NCBI GenBank assembly: GCA_012270625.1
Contig: JAAXHZ010000090.1
Span: forward strand, 1 to 8,252
DNA from: Dehalococcoidia bacterium
GTDB taxonomy: Bacteria; Chloroflexota; Dehalococcoidia; SAR202; UBA11138
Length of the DNA: 8,252 bases
Direction of reading: 5' to 3'
Shown: piece after piece, positions 1-6,491 of the stretch
Layout: every line of letters begins with the position of its first letter
Numbering within the stretch: the first letter of the stretch is position 1
Translations under genes and position numbers: made by a program
Notes under the pieces: model-generated
The model's input: the letters and a program-made list of their open reading frames with translations, nothing else
Database searches by the model: none
Told to the model about the DNA's origin: nothing

Positions 1-42
1 CCGGGAGCCGCTTACGGGCCTCCATCAAAGCCTGAGTCAGCC

Positions 43-48
43 GGAGGA
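43..48 (+). promoter_or_regulatory. Ribosome binding site deciding a TTG start
   Basis: GGAGGA lies 6 bases before the TTG at 55. The reading frame stays open to the left edge of the window, so this Shine-Dalgarno match is the main reason to start the dehydratase at the TTG. The TTG also overlaps a TGA at 56-58 in another frame, and a second TGA lies at 33-35; either could end an upstream gene, but too little of it is visible to choose. Confidence 0.7.
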
Positions 49-54
49 TACGAG

Positions 55-1239
55 TTGAACATCAAGCAGATACGAGCTGTGGGCGTGAACCTGAGACCTC
101 CAATGGTGACTGAGCCGCGCGTTCCGCCGATACCTGGCGCCGGACACTTCACCAGTCCCATGGCGCGGTATGAAGGCGAGTTTCCAGGTCGAGGGTGGAG
201 CGCCGACTGGGGCCGCGCGGCATGTGTGGTCACCGCGGACGATGGCACTTGGGGTCTCGGTCTCTCCGCGATGAGCGGCCCTGTGCTCTCGATCATCAAC
301 GACCACTTCGCGCCTCTGCTCGAAGGCCAGAATGCGATGTCGATTGAGAAGCACTGGGACCTGATGCGCCGGGCGTCGTCTCCATACGGCACACACGGCT
401 TGGCCAGCTATGCGATTAGCGCGGTGGACAACGCTCTGTGGGACCTCAAGGGCAAGCTGCTGGGTCGGCCAGTATATGAGCTGCTCGGCGGCCCGGTGAA
501 AGACCGCATCTTTTGCTATGCCTCGAACACCATGTTGACCTACGGCACAGAGAACTACATCGAGTGGTTCCTCGAGCTTGGATTCAAGGCGGTCAAGCTG
601 TTCGTGCGGCACGGGCCGGAGGATGGAATAGAAGGCCTGCGAAAGAACGAGGAGCTGGTCGCCCGCACTCGAGAGCAGGTCGGCCCGGACGTCGAGATCG
701 CAGTGGACTCATGGATGTCTCTCAACACCGAGTACATAGTCCGGCTGGTCGAGGCGCTCAAGCCATATCGTATCAAGTGGCTGGAGGACTATCTTCTCCC
801 AGAGGACATGGACAGCTACATGAAGGTCCGCCAGCGGGTGCCTGGCCAGACCCTCGCGACCGGGGAGCACTGGTACACGATCCACCCGTTCGCCTTGGCC
901 GCCGGCCAGGGCCTCGTGGACATTCTGCAACCCGACATCGCGTGGGTCGGGGGAATGACAGCGAGCATTCGGATATGCCACATCGCTGAGGCGCACGGCG
1001 TTACGGTTATCGGCCACGGCGGAATGAACTATCCCTACGGGCAGCATCTTGCCTACGCAATGCCGGTAATTCCGTGGGGAGAGAGATCGGAGGGTGTCTC
1101 TCCTCCGGGTGTGCCGTTAGAGGAGATGGCGCTGCTGCCGGGCACACCGGTCATCAAGGATGGCTACGTCACCCCGAGTGACGCGCCAGGATTCGGCATC
1201 GAGGTGGACCTGGACTGGCTCGAGGAGAGAGCCGTCTGA
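55..1239 (+). CDS. Mandelate racemase/muconate lactonizing (enolase superfamily) enzyme, L-rhamnonate dehydratase-like
   Basis: Probable cytoplasmic sugar-acid dehydratase that removes water from an aldonate after Mg2+-assisted abstraction of the alpha proton, giving a 2-keto-3-deoxy sugar acid. It has 394 residues, close to the roughly 400 of RhmD. The N-terminal capping domain covers about 1-135, the TIM barrel about 140-350 and a C-terminal segment completes the cap. Expected metal ligands are D218 (in DSWMS), E244 (in WLED) and E271 (in GEH). H272 follows, and D294 with H321 (in GHGG) forms the likely His-Asp catalytic dyad. The DSWMS and GEH blocks and the C-terminal PGFG resemble RhmD as I remember it. 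R46 matches the RhmD substrate arginine, but the N-terminal substrate histidine has no obvious counterpart, so the exact sugar acid is uncertain. Start is TTG with a good GGAGGA. The gene converges on the CoA-transferase with 4 bp between stops. Confidence 0.9.
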   Translation: MNIKQIRAVGVNLRPPMVTEPRVPPIPGAGHFTSPMARYEGEFPGRGWSADWGRAACVVTADDGTWGLGLSAMSGPVLSIINDHFAPLLEGQNAMSIEKHWDLMRRASSPYGTHGLASYAISAVDNALWDLKGKLLGRPVYELLGGPVKDRIFCYASNTMLTYGTENYIEWFLELGFKAVKLFVRHGPEDGIEGLRKNEELVARTREQVGPDVEIAVDSWMSLNTEYIVRLVEALKPYRIKWLEDYLLPEDMDSYMKVRQRVPGQTLATGEHWYTIHPFALAAGQGLVDILQPDIAWVGGMTASIRICHIAEAHGVTVIGHGGMNYPYGQHLAYAMPVIPWGERSEGVSPPGVPLEEMALLPGTPVIKDGYVTPSDAPGFGIEVDLDWLEERAV

Positions 1240-1243
1240 TCCG

Positions 1244-2440
1244 TCAAACGATCACGCCCTGCTGTCTCATCTCGCTGACATCTTCTGACGAACATCCGAG
1301 GATGCCCTTCAGCACGTCGTCAGTGTGCTCCGAGTAGCGAGGCGCCCTGGTTACGGCGTTGGCCTCATCTGAGAGCTTGATCGGCACGCCAATCATCTTG
1401 TAGTCGCCTCGGACCGGGTCGTCAACGTTGACGATCATCTCTCTGGCGATTAGGTGCTCGTTTTCTAGCACTTCGGCCGCCCCGATTGTCGCGCCCGCGA
1501 GCACCCCTGACTCTGCAAGAGTCTTCATCGCCTCCCATTTTGTGCGCTGGGATGTCCACTCGATAATGACTTGAGCCGCCTCCTCGCTGTTCCGCGTGCG
1601 CTCATCTTCATCGTCGAAACGCGGGTCGCCGATAAGGTCTGACCTGTTCATCGCGGCCAGCATCAGGTCCCAGCCGTCGCCGCGCGGGTGGATCATAACG
1701 TAGTCGTTCGGACCTCCGGGAGAGCAGGGGAATACCATCGGCAGACCTCGCGTACCCTGATGACCCTGGCGCTTGTGGTCGATCCCGTGTCCCAGCGTCC
1801 GTGTGAGAAACATCCGCATCAGGTTGACTACCGAGTCTTGCATGGACACCTCGACCATCTGGCCGACTCCCGTGCGCTCCCTCTTGTGGAGAGCGGCTAG
1901 GATCCCGATGGCGGCGTGGAGTCCGCTGCCCGAGTCGCCGACTCCCGGAGTCACCATCACCGGGGGCCTGTCTTCGTACCCGGTAGTCGCCATAGCTCCG
2001 CCCACAGCCTGAGCCACAAACTCGTAACCCTTGTAGTCCGCATACGGCCCGTAGGTGCCGAAACCCTTTATGGTGGAATAGATCAACCTGGGGTTCAGCC
2101 TGTGCAGCACATCCCATCCCAGGTCCAGTCTGTCCAGCATCCCCGGTGAGAAGTTCTCGACCAGGACATCGGCCCACTGCGCCAGCCGGACGAACAGTTC
2201 CCTGCCCCTGTCCGTCTTGAGATCGAGCGTGATCGCCCTCTTGTTATTGTTGAATATCAGAAAGTAAACGCTGTCCGAGTCCTCGCGGTGAGCGAGGTCG
2301 GCGCGGGTGCTGTCTCCTCCTCGCGTGTCTTCGACCTTGATGACGTCCGCGCCCAGGAAACCCAGCATCTGGGCGCAGGAAGGTCCCGCCTGAACGTGCG
2401 TAAGATCCAGTACCTTGACGTTGGATAGCGCCTGGTCCAT
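1244..2440 (-). CDS. CaiB/BaiF-family (class III) CoA-transferase
   Basis: Predicted to move CoA between carboxylic acids, the class III reaction of formyl-CoA transferase and CaiB. The substrates cannot be read from sequence. It has 398 residues, normal for the family. The N-terminal portion has the typical LDLTHVQAGP, then LGADVIKVE (29-37) and VLVENFSPG (92-100). D169, in GVGDSGSG, falls at the place of the catalytic aspartate that forms the acyl anhydride in formyl-CoA transferase (Asp169 there). GVGQMVEVSMQD (191-202) and the C-terminal APRYSEHTDDVL (366-377) are also family-typical. Start is ATG with GGGAGA upstream. It is the last of the co-directional minus-strand genes, 63 bp after the small ribbon-helix-helix-like gene. 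A role with the convergent dehydratase is possible but not shown. Racemase-type family members (alpha-methylacyl-CoA racemase) are an alternative, but the D169 context favours a transferase. Confidence 0.92.
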   Translation of the reverse strand: MDQALSNVKVLDLTHVQAGPSCAQMLGFLGADVIKVEDTRGGDSTRADLAHREDSDSVYFLIFNNNKRAITLDLKTDRGRELFVRLAQWADVLVENFSPGMLDRLDLGWDVLHRLNPRLIYSTIKGFGTYGPYADYKGYEFVAQAVGGAMATTGYEDRPPVMVTPGVGDSGSGLHAAIGILAALHKRERTGVGQMVEVSMQDSVVNLMRMFLTRTLGHGIDHKRQGHQGTRGLPMVFPCSPGGPNDYVMIHPRGDGWDLMLAAMNRSDLIGDPRFDDEDERTRNSEEAAQVIIEWTSQRTKWEAMKTLAESGVLAGATIGAAEVLENEHLIAREMIVNVDDPVRGDYKMIGVPIKLSDEANAVTRAPRYSEHTDDVLKGILGCSSEDVSEMRQQGVIV

Positions 2441-2503
2441 TTCTATCTCCCTAGCTCATTCGCAAGTTCCTCTGAGCGGCGCGAGTGATCTCAACGCGAT
2501 AGC

Positions 2504-2758
2504 TCATCTGGCAGCAGCGCGTTCCTCGTCTCTGAGGTTGTCGAAGAACGTACTCGCTTCGACACCTCCGTTACACTTCCAATCGTCGCGGGCGTCGGCC
2601 AGTTCTTGTCTCTCTTCGGCGTCAAGCTCTGAGTCCATTCGCCACAGCTCAAGAGCATTGATTGCTACTTCCTCTACGCTCAGACCAGTGCTCATGGCCT
2701 CACACTCGATCGCCGCAAACAACGCATCGTCTTCCAAGATGAGCGTCAGCTTCTTCAT
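2504..2758 (-). CDS. Small ribbon-helix-helix-like (antitoxin-like) protein
   Basis: An 84-residue protein with no firm family assignment. Residues 2-8 (KKLTLIL) look like the single beta strand of a ribbon-helix-helix DNA-binding fold. They are followed by a helix at about 10-24, a turn (TGLS) and a second helix starting at SVEEVAINAL. The C-terminal half is acidic and arginine-rich, with EERQELADARDDW and then GGVEASTFFDNLR, a tail resembling those of small antitoxins. Such proteins usually sit directly before a toxin, but the next gene downstream is the CoA-transferase and only 63 bp separate them, so no toxin partner is present. Start is ATG with GGGAGA before it. It lies 33 bp after gmk on the same strand. 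It could be an orphan antitoxin or a local regulator of this gene set; the DNA-binding role is inferred from the fold pattern alone. Confidence 0.72.
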   Translation of the reverse strand: MKKLTLILEDDALFAAIECEAMSTGLSVEEVAINALELWRMDSELDAEERQELADARDDWKCNGGVEASTFFDNLRDEERAAAR

Positions 2759-2791
2759 TGCTGTCTCCCTGCATCGTAGATGGTTTGGATG

Positions 2792-3394
2792 CTATTGTAC
2801 GTGAGTCTTGCCAAACTTACTCGCTATCCGGTCTATTTCAGATACTGCTTCGTCGAGCATGTCGTTGTGGTTTACGACCCGGTAATCGAACCAGGACGCC
2901 GCGTTCATCTCCTCGCGGGCCGTCTCCAGCTTGATCCGCAGCGCCTCACCCTCCTCGGTTCCGCGCGTTCTCAGTCGATTGTCGAGGGAGTCCATGTCCG
3001 GCGGCTCGAGGAATATCAGCACCGATTCAGGGTACAGCCTCCTGACGGAGGCGGCTCCCTGTATGTCCAGCTTGATCAGCACGTTTCGACCGCGTTCAAG
3101 GGCCTCTGTCACCTGCGCCCTGGGAACGCCATACAGGTTTCCATACACCTCGGCCCACTCCAGCAGACCGTCGTCGGCTATCAGACGACGGAAGTCGTCC
3201 GGTGACGTGAAGATATAGTCTATGCCGTCGCGCTCCCCGGGCCTGATTGGGCGTGTGGTGGCTGTGACCGTGAAGTGGAAGTCCCTGCCTAGCTGCTTCA
3301 TTCTGGAGAGCAGGGCGTCCTTGCCGACTCCTGATGGTCCGGACAGTACGAACAGTCGCCCGCCAGGTTGTCTGTACTCTGGCTGGCGGGTCAA
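2792..3394 (-). CDS. gmk: Guanylate kinase
   Basis: Phosphorylates GMP (and dGMP) to the diphosphate with ATP, a cytoplasmic step of purine nucleotide supply. It has 200 residues, the usual length. The P-loop is GPSGVGKD at 19-26. The GMP-binding region has TTRPIRPGE (46-54) with R48 and R51, then DYIF (59-62), E79 in EWAEVYGN and Y88. DIQG (110-113) and the lid RTRGTE (142-147) complete the family pattern. Two positions differ from the textbook enzyme: the P-loop Ser/Thr after Lys is D26, and the residue matching yeast Ser80 is V90. PhnN (ribose 1,5-bisphosphate phosphokinase) also has GKD, but the GMP-binding blocks favour guanylate kinase. Start is TTG one base after the aroA stop, with GAGG in the end of aroA, so it is probably translationally coupled. 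Confidence 0.92.
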   Translation of the reverse strand: MTRQPEYRQPGGRLFVLSGPSGVGKDALLSRMKQLGRDFHFTVTATTRPIRPGERDGIDYIFTSPDDFRRLIADDGLLEWAEVYGNLYGVPRAQVTEALERGRNVLIKLDIQGAASVRRLYPESVLIFLEPPDMDSLDNRLRTRGTEEGEALRIKLETAREEMNAASWFDYRVVNHNDMLDEAVSEIDRIASKFGKTHVQ

Positions 3395-3395
3395 C

Positions 3396-4706
3396 CTAGC
3401 CTCGCGACCTCAAACCTTCCAGAGTCTCCCAGAACGATGGATATGAGACGTCCGCGGCCTCTGAGTCGCCTATATGGGTCTCACCGTCAGCGACCAGTCC
3501 CGCAACCGCCATGGACATCGCGATTCGGTGGTCGCCGTGGCTGATCACCTCTGCGCCGGTTAGCCTTGAGCCTCCCTCGATTATCATGCCGTCTTCGACC
3601 TCGCGAATCGCGGCGCCCAGGGCGTCAAGGCCCTCAGCGGTCGCTGAAATCCTGTCGGACTCCTTCACCCTGAGCTCTGCCGCATCTCTGATGACCGTCC
3701 GTCCCGACGCCTGCGAAGCCGCCATCGCCAGCGCTGGAAGCTCGTCGATAACCCTGGGGATGATGTCTCCGCCTATTTCGATACCCCTCAGATCGCTCGA
3801 CTCGGCCACCAGGTCCGCGGACGGCTCATTGCCGTCCTCGCGCACGTTCTCCATGCGAATGTTTGCGCCCATCTCTCGAAGGACATCGAGGACGCCGGTC
3901 CTGGATGGGTTAATCCCAACGCTCTTGACTGTGATGCGCGCGTTCGGATGGGCCGCGCCCGCGACCAGCCAGAAGGCCGCTCCGCTGATGTCTGAGGGCA
4001 CCTGGACGTCAATCGACTTCAGCTCTGATGGCCTGACCGTAACGCGCAGACCGTCCTTTTCAACGTCAGCGCCCATTGCCGCCATCATCCTCTCGGTGTG
4101 GTCACGCGATTCGGCGGGCTGTATCACCGTTGTCTCGCCATCCGCGTACAGACCCGCTATGAGTATGCACGACTTGAGCTGGGCGCTTGCCACGGGCATG
4201 ACGTACTCGATCCCTCTGAGGCCGCCTCCGCTAAACGCAAGTGGCGCCAGCGAACCGTCGCCTCTCCCCATCACGCGCGCTCCCATCATCGCAAGCGGTG
4301 TCAGGATTCGCTTCATGGGACGACGTCGCAGCGAGGGGTCGCCAGTGACGACGCTGAAGAATCGCTGCGCGGCGAGCAAGCCGGAAACCAGTCGCATGGT
4401 GGTGCCGCTGTTGCCCGAGTAGAGTACATCTGACGGCTCGGTCAGTCCGAACTTGCCCTGACCCGAAATCGCGAAGTATTCCTTGTCTCCGGATGCGCTC
4501 GGTTCACCGCGCTTTTCGATCTCCACGCCGAGGCCGCGCAGGCAGCCGATCATCGAAGTTCGATCGTCGCCTACACAGAAGTTGGATACTGCCGCGTCCC
4601 CGTCTGAAATCGCGTTCAGCAGCGCTGCCCGATGCGAGATAGACTTGTCTCCGGGTGGAACGACCGTCCCCTCCAGACGGGCGCTGTGTCGGACTGTGCG
4701 ATTCAC
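3396..4706 (-). CDS. aroA: 3-phosphoshikimate 1-carboxyvinyltransferase (EPSP synthase)
   Basis: Joins phosphoenolpyruvate to shikimate 3-phosphate, giving EPSP and phosphate; the sixth shikimate-pathway step and the target of glyphosate. It has 436 residues, full length. Visible active-site blocks are GDKSISHR (19-26; K21, S22, R26), SGNSGTTMR (97-105), RRP (128-130), SAQ (174-176), DELP (321-324, D321 probably the catalytic Asp), RVKESDR (346-352, with E349 and R352) and HGDHR (390-394). The overall pattern, including SPVASAQ-like and DIIPRVIDE blocks, resembles the Bacillus subtilis enzyme more than E. coli. The PEP loop reads TTMRL, where class I enzymes have TAMRP, so it is class II-like. 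Start is GTG, directly abutting the tyrA stop, with AGGAGAGG in the end of tyrA. Confidence 0.96.
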   Translation of the reverse strand: MNRTVRHSARLEGTVVPPGDKSISHRAALLNAISDGDAAVSNFCVGDDRTSMIGCLRGLGVEIEKRGEPSASGDKEYFAISGQGKFGLTEPSDVLYSGNSGTTMRLVSGLLAAQRFFSVVTGDPSLRRRPMKRILTPLAMMGARVMGRGDGSLAPLAFSGGGLRGIEYVMPVASAQLKSCILIAGLYADGETTVIQPAESRDHTERMMAAMGADVEKDGLRVTVRPSELKSIDVQVPSDISGAAFWLVAGAAHPNARITVKSVGINPSRTGVLDVLREMGANIRMENVREDGNEPSADLVAESSDLRGIEIGGDIIPRVIDELPALAMAASQASGRTVIRDAAELRVKESDRISATAEGLDALGAAIREVEDGMIIEGGSRLTGAEVISHGDHRIAMSMAVAGLVADGETHIGDSEAADVSYPSFWETLEGLRSRG

Positions 4707-5711
4707 CTACCTGCCTCTCCTGGATCTGTACCTGGTATCTGCTTCTTCTTCCTTCTGGCGGAGCGCGCCGAGCCTCTGTGCGAGCTTTTCGCCCAGCATC
4801 GCGCTGGCGATGGACTCTCCCGCGCTTGGTATTCGCACTCCCTCTTGGGGGACAACCGCGTCGGCTTCCCACTTGGCCCTTAGCTCCCATGCGTTCACGA
4901 ACCGTTCGATAAGGTCTTCGCTGCCGTCCTTGATCTCGTTTCGGAACGAGTAAAGCTCGAGGATTAGCTCGTCGATCCAATGAACGAGCGACTCCGGGTC
5001 AGCCAGACACATGGCCTCGTTGTCCAGCGGGTCGTTTGTGGCATGTCTGCCGAAGACCTCGAACTGGGACTCCGCGAGCATGTGCATCTCACGCCAGCCG
5101 TCGCTGCCTGCGGTCGAGTTTACGAACGCGGAAGACATCACGACGGGGAGATGGTGCATTGCCGCAGCGTAAGAATCGTGCTCGGCGGGGTCCAGGAAGA
5201 CGGGTTTCGCGCCCAGCGCTTCGACCAGTCCGACCACAGTCCTGATCGACTGCTCATCGGACGAGTCTCCCGGTGTCACCGTGTACCGCGCTCCCGCAAA
5301 TATCGCCGGGTCGGCGTCTTCGAGCGAAATCGGGGCCTCTTTCAGCAGCGGATGACCCCCGACGAAGCTCGCATCCGACGGCAGGTACTCGCTCGCCCAC
5401 TTCATCACTGGACCCTTGACGCTGACCGTATCGGTAACGACCGCCCCTGGCTCGACAGAGGGCCCAATCACCTCCATGAGTTCGTGAAGCTCGCCCAAAG
5501 GCGAGTCGAGAATCACGAGCTGCGCAGTCTCGACCGCTTGTCGGAGACCGCCGATGGTCTTGTGGGCCGCCTTCATCTTCGAGACCGCTGACATCACGGC
5601 GCGGTCTCCCGATGTGATAACGACCTCGGTGTTGCTGAGGTTGCGCTTCATCAGGGACTGCCCGATTGACACGCCTACTGGCCCGACTCCCACTATAGTT
5701 ATTCGTTCCAA
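4707..5711 (-). CDS. tyrA: Prephenate/arogenate dehydrogenase family protein
   Basis: Oxidative decarboxylation of prephenate (or arogenate) toward tyrosine with NAD(P)+. Residues 5-17 hold the Rossmann glycine motif (GVGPVGVSIG at 8-17). TDTVSVKG (93-100) matches the usual DVGSVK segment, and GGHPLLKEA (118-126) carries H120, the counterpart of the catalytic histidine. EHDSYAAAMHHLP (177-189) holds the helical-domain signature. Canonical enzymes read SHLPH here; this one reads HHLPV, so the second histidine is lost, and the usual substrate arginine after the GFRD-type segment (here GWREM) is not apparent. At 334 residues it is longer than many single-domain TyrA proteins; the extra length is a charged C-terminal tail, with no ACT or chorismate mutase domain recognised. 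Start is TTG with GAGGTG upstream. It abuts aroA with no gap, supporting an aromatic amino-acid operon. Confidence 0.88.
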   Translation of the reverse strand: MERITIVGVGPVGVSIGQSLMKRNLSNTEVVITSGDRAVMSAVSKMKAAHKTIGGLRQAVETAQLVILDSPLGELHELMEVIGPSVEPGAVVTDTVSVKGPVMKWASEYLPSDASFVGGHPLLKEAPISLEDADPAIFAGARYTVTPGDSSDEQSIRTVVGLVEALGAKPVFLDPAEHDSYAAAMHHLPVVMSSAFVNSTAGSDGWREMHMLAESQFEVFGRHATNDPLDNEAMCLADPESLVHWIDELILELYSFRNEIKDGSEDLIERFVNAWELRAKWEADAVVPQEGVRIPSAGESIASAMLGEKLAQRLGALRQKEEEADTRYRSRRGR

Positions 5712-5720
5712 CCTGACACC

Positions 5721-5744
5721 TCAACGCTCCTGAGTTATCGTTGA
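5721..5744. repeat. Inverted repeat before tyrA
   Basis: TCAACG (5721-5726) and CGTTGA (5739-5744) are perfect inverted copies with 12 bp between them, inside the 50-bp gap between the protease gene and tyrA. The tyrA-proximal arm overlaps the first part of the tyrA Shine-Dalgarno (GAGGTG on the minus strand). An RNA hairpin here could affect tyrA translation, or the DNA could be an operator. Six-base arms can arise by chance. Confidence 0.35.
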
Positions 5745-5761
5745 CTCTTGCCTACAGACTA

Positions 5762-6463
5762 TCACAGAAGGCGCCAGCCAAGGATAATCTGGCTAAACAG
5801 GTTTACGACCGGCCATATCACGTTCGAGAGAATGTAAATATCAAAGAGGAATCCAGCCAGGATCAGGATCATCAGAATCCCCGGGCCGTACCTCTCCGTC
5901 CTCGCGTACACTACGGCGGCATCCCGTGGGAGTATTCCCAGCGCCACTTTGAACCCATCGAGCGGGGCGATTGGGATCAAGTTGAACACGGCCAGGATGA
6001 GGTTCCACTTGACGAGCTGCGCGAGGGCGTCCTCGATCAAGGCGGAGCTTTGGAACCCGGCTATTGTGGATTCTGAACCCGCGAGACCCGCAACGCCAGT
6101 GCGCAGCGCAATCCCGAACACGGCGGCCGCGATGATGTTCGAGAGAGGCCCAGCCAGCGAGACCATCGCCATTCCGAGCCGTTCACCTATCCTTAGATAG
6201 AACGGATTGACCGGAACGGGTTTTCCCCATCCGAACCCAGCCACCAGGAACAGCACGCTTCCTATGGGATCGAGGTGTCGAATTGGATTGAGTGAAAGCC
6301 TGCCAAGCCTGTGAGCCGTGCGGTCGCCAAGCGAAGCGGCGACGTACGCATGGCTGAATTCGTGCACCGTGACTCCGATTATCAGAGACGCGCACAGTGT
6401 AACGACCGTTATCAGACCCCGAAGCGGGTCTGTGGTAAACAGGTCAAGAGTCGAGATTAACAA
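5762..6463 (-). CDS. Site-2 protease family (M50) membrane metalloprotease
   Basis: An intramembrane zinc metalloprotease of the compact S2P group without PDZ or CBS domains, 233 residues long. HEFSH at 34-38 is the HExxH zinc site with E35 catalytic, and NLIPIAPLDG at 161-170 gives the third ligand D169. Hydrophobic segments lie at about 16-33, 66-79, 98-120, 148-165 and 195-213. HRLGRLSLNP (51-60) followed by HLDPIG is typical of this group. Relatives cleave membrane-bound anti-sigma factors or signal peptides, but no substrate is visible nearby. The chosen start is TTG at 6463 with no clear Shine-Dalgarno. A TATAAT 5 bp before it suggests a leaderless message. It is the first gene of the co-directional set and ends 50 bp before tyrA. 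Confidence 0.92.
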   Translation of the reverse strand: MLISTLDLFTTDPLRGLITVVTLCASLIIGVTVHEFSHAYVAASLGDRTAHRLGRLSLNPIRHLDPIGSVLFLVAGFGWGKPVPVNPFYLRIGERLGMAMVSLAGPLSNIIAAAVFGIALRTGVAGLAGSESTIAGFQSSALIEDALAQLVKWNLILAVFNLIPIAPLDGFKVALGILPRDAAVVYARTERYGPGILMILILAGFLFDIYILSNVIWPVVNLFSQIILGWRLL

Positions 6464-6468
6464 TGGGA

Positions 6469-6474
6469 ATTATA
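6469..6474 (-). promoter_or_regulatory. Candidate -10 box for the protease-tyrA-aroA-gmk set
   Basis: Minus-strand TATAAT, a perfect -10 match, ends 5 bp before the TTG at 6463. Transcription starting 6-7 bases after a -10 box would begin at or within that TTG, giving a leaderless mRNA. This fits the missing Shine-Dalgarno. No good -35 hexamer was seen at 16-18 bp, so the call is tentative. Confidence 0.4.
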
Positions 6475-6480
6475 ACTAAT

Positions 6481-6491
6481 CCTTGACAAGG
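6481..6491. repeat. Short palindrome upstream of the -10 box
   Basis: CCTTG-A-CAAGG is an 11-bp palindrome with one central base. It starts 7 bp upstream of the candidate -10 box, inside what would be the -35/-10 spacer, where repressor operators often sit. The arms are only 5 bp, so it may be chance. Confidence 0.25.

Noticed and set aside
1..58. C-terminal end of an upstream plus-strand gene (TGA at 33-35 or at 56-58)
   Set aside because: Both frames are plausible and only 10-18 residues would be visible, so neither can be supported.
37..612. 191-codon open frame on the minus strand over the dehydratase
   Set aside because: Antisense to a conserved enolase-superfamily gene; no motif in the translation.
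2771..2792. GCATC/GATGC inverted repeat between gmk and the small gene, as a terminator
   Set aside because: Weak 5-bp arms with a 12-base loop and no T run on the minus strand.
2415..2804. Serine-rich 129-codon plus-strand frame across the small ribbon-helix-helix-like gene
   Set aside because: Low-complexity antisense frame overlapping three minus-strand genes or their ends; no ribosome binding site considered convincing. The minus-strand gene has a good one.
3511..4422. 303-codon open frame on the plus strand, antisense to aroA
   Set aside because: It lies wholly inside aroA, whose protein matches a conserved enzyme over its full length. The antisense translation is Ser/Pro/Arg-rich with no domain, as expected for shadow frames in GC-rich DNA.
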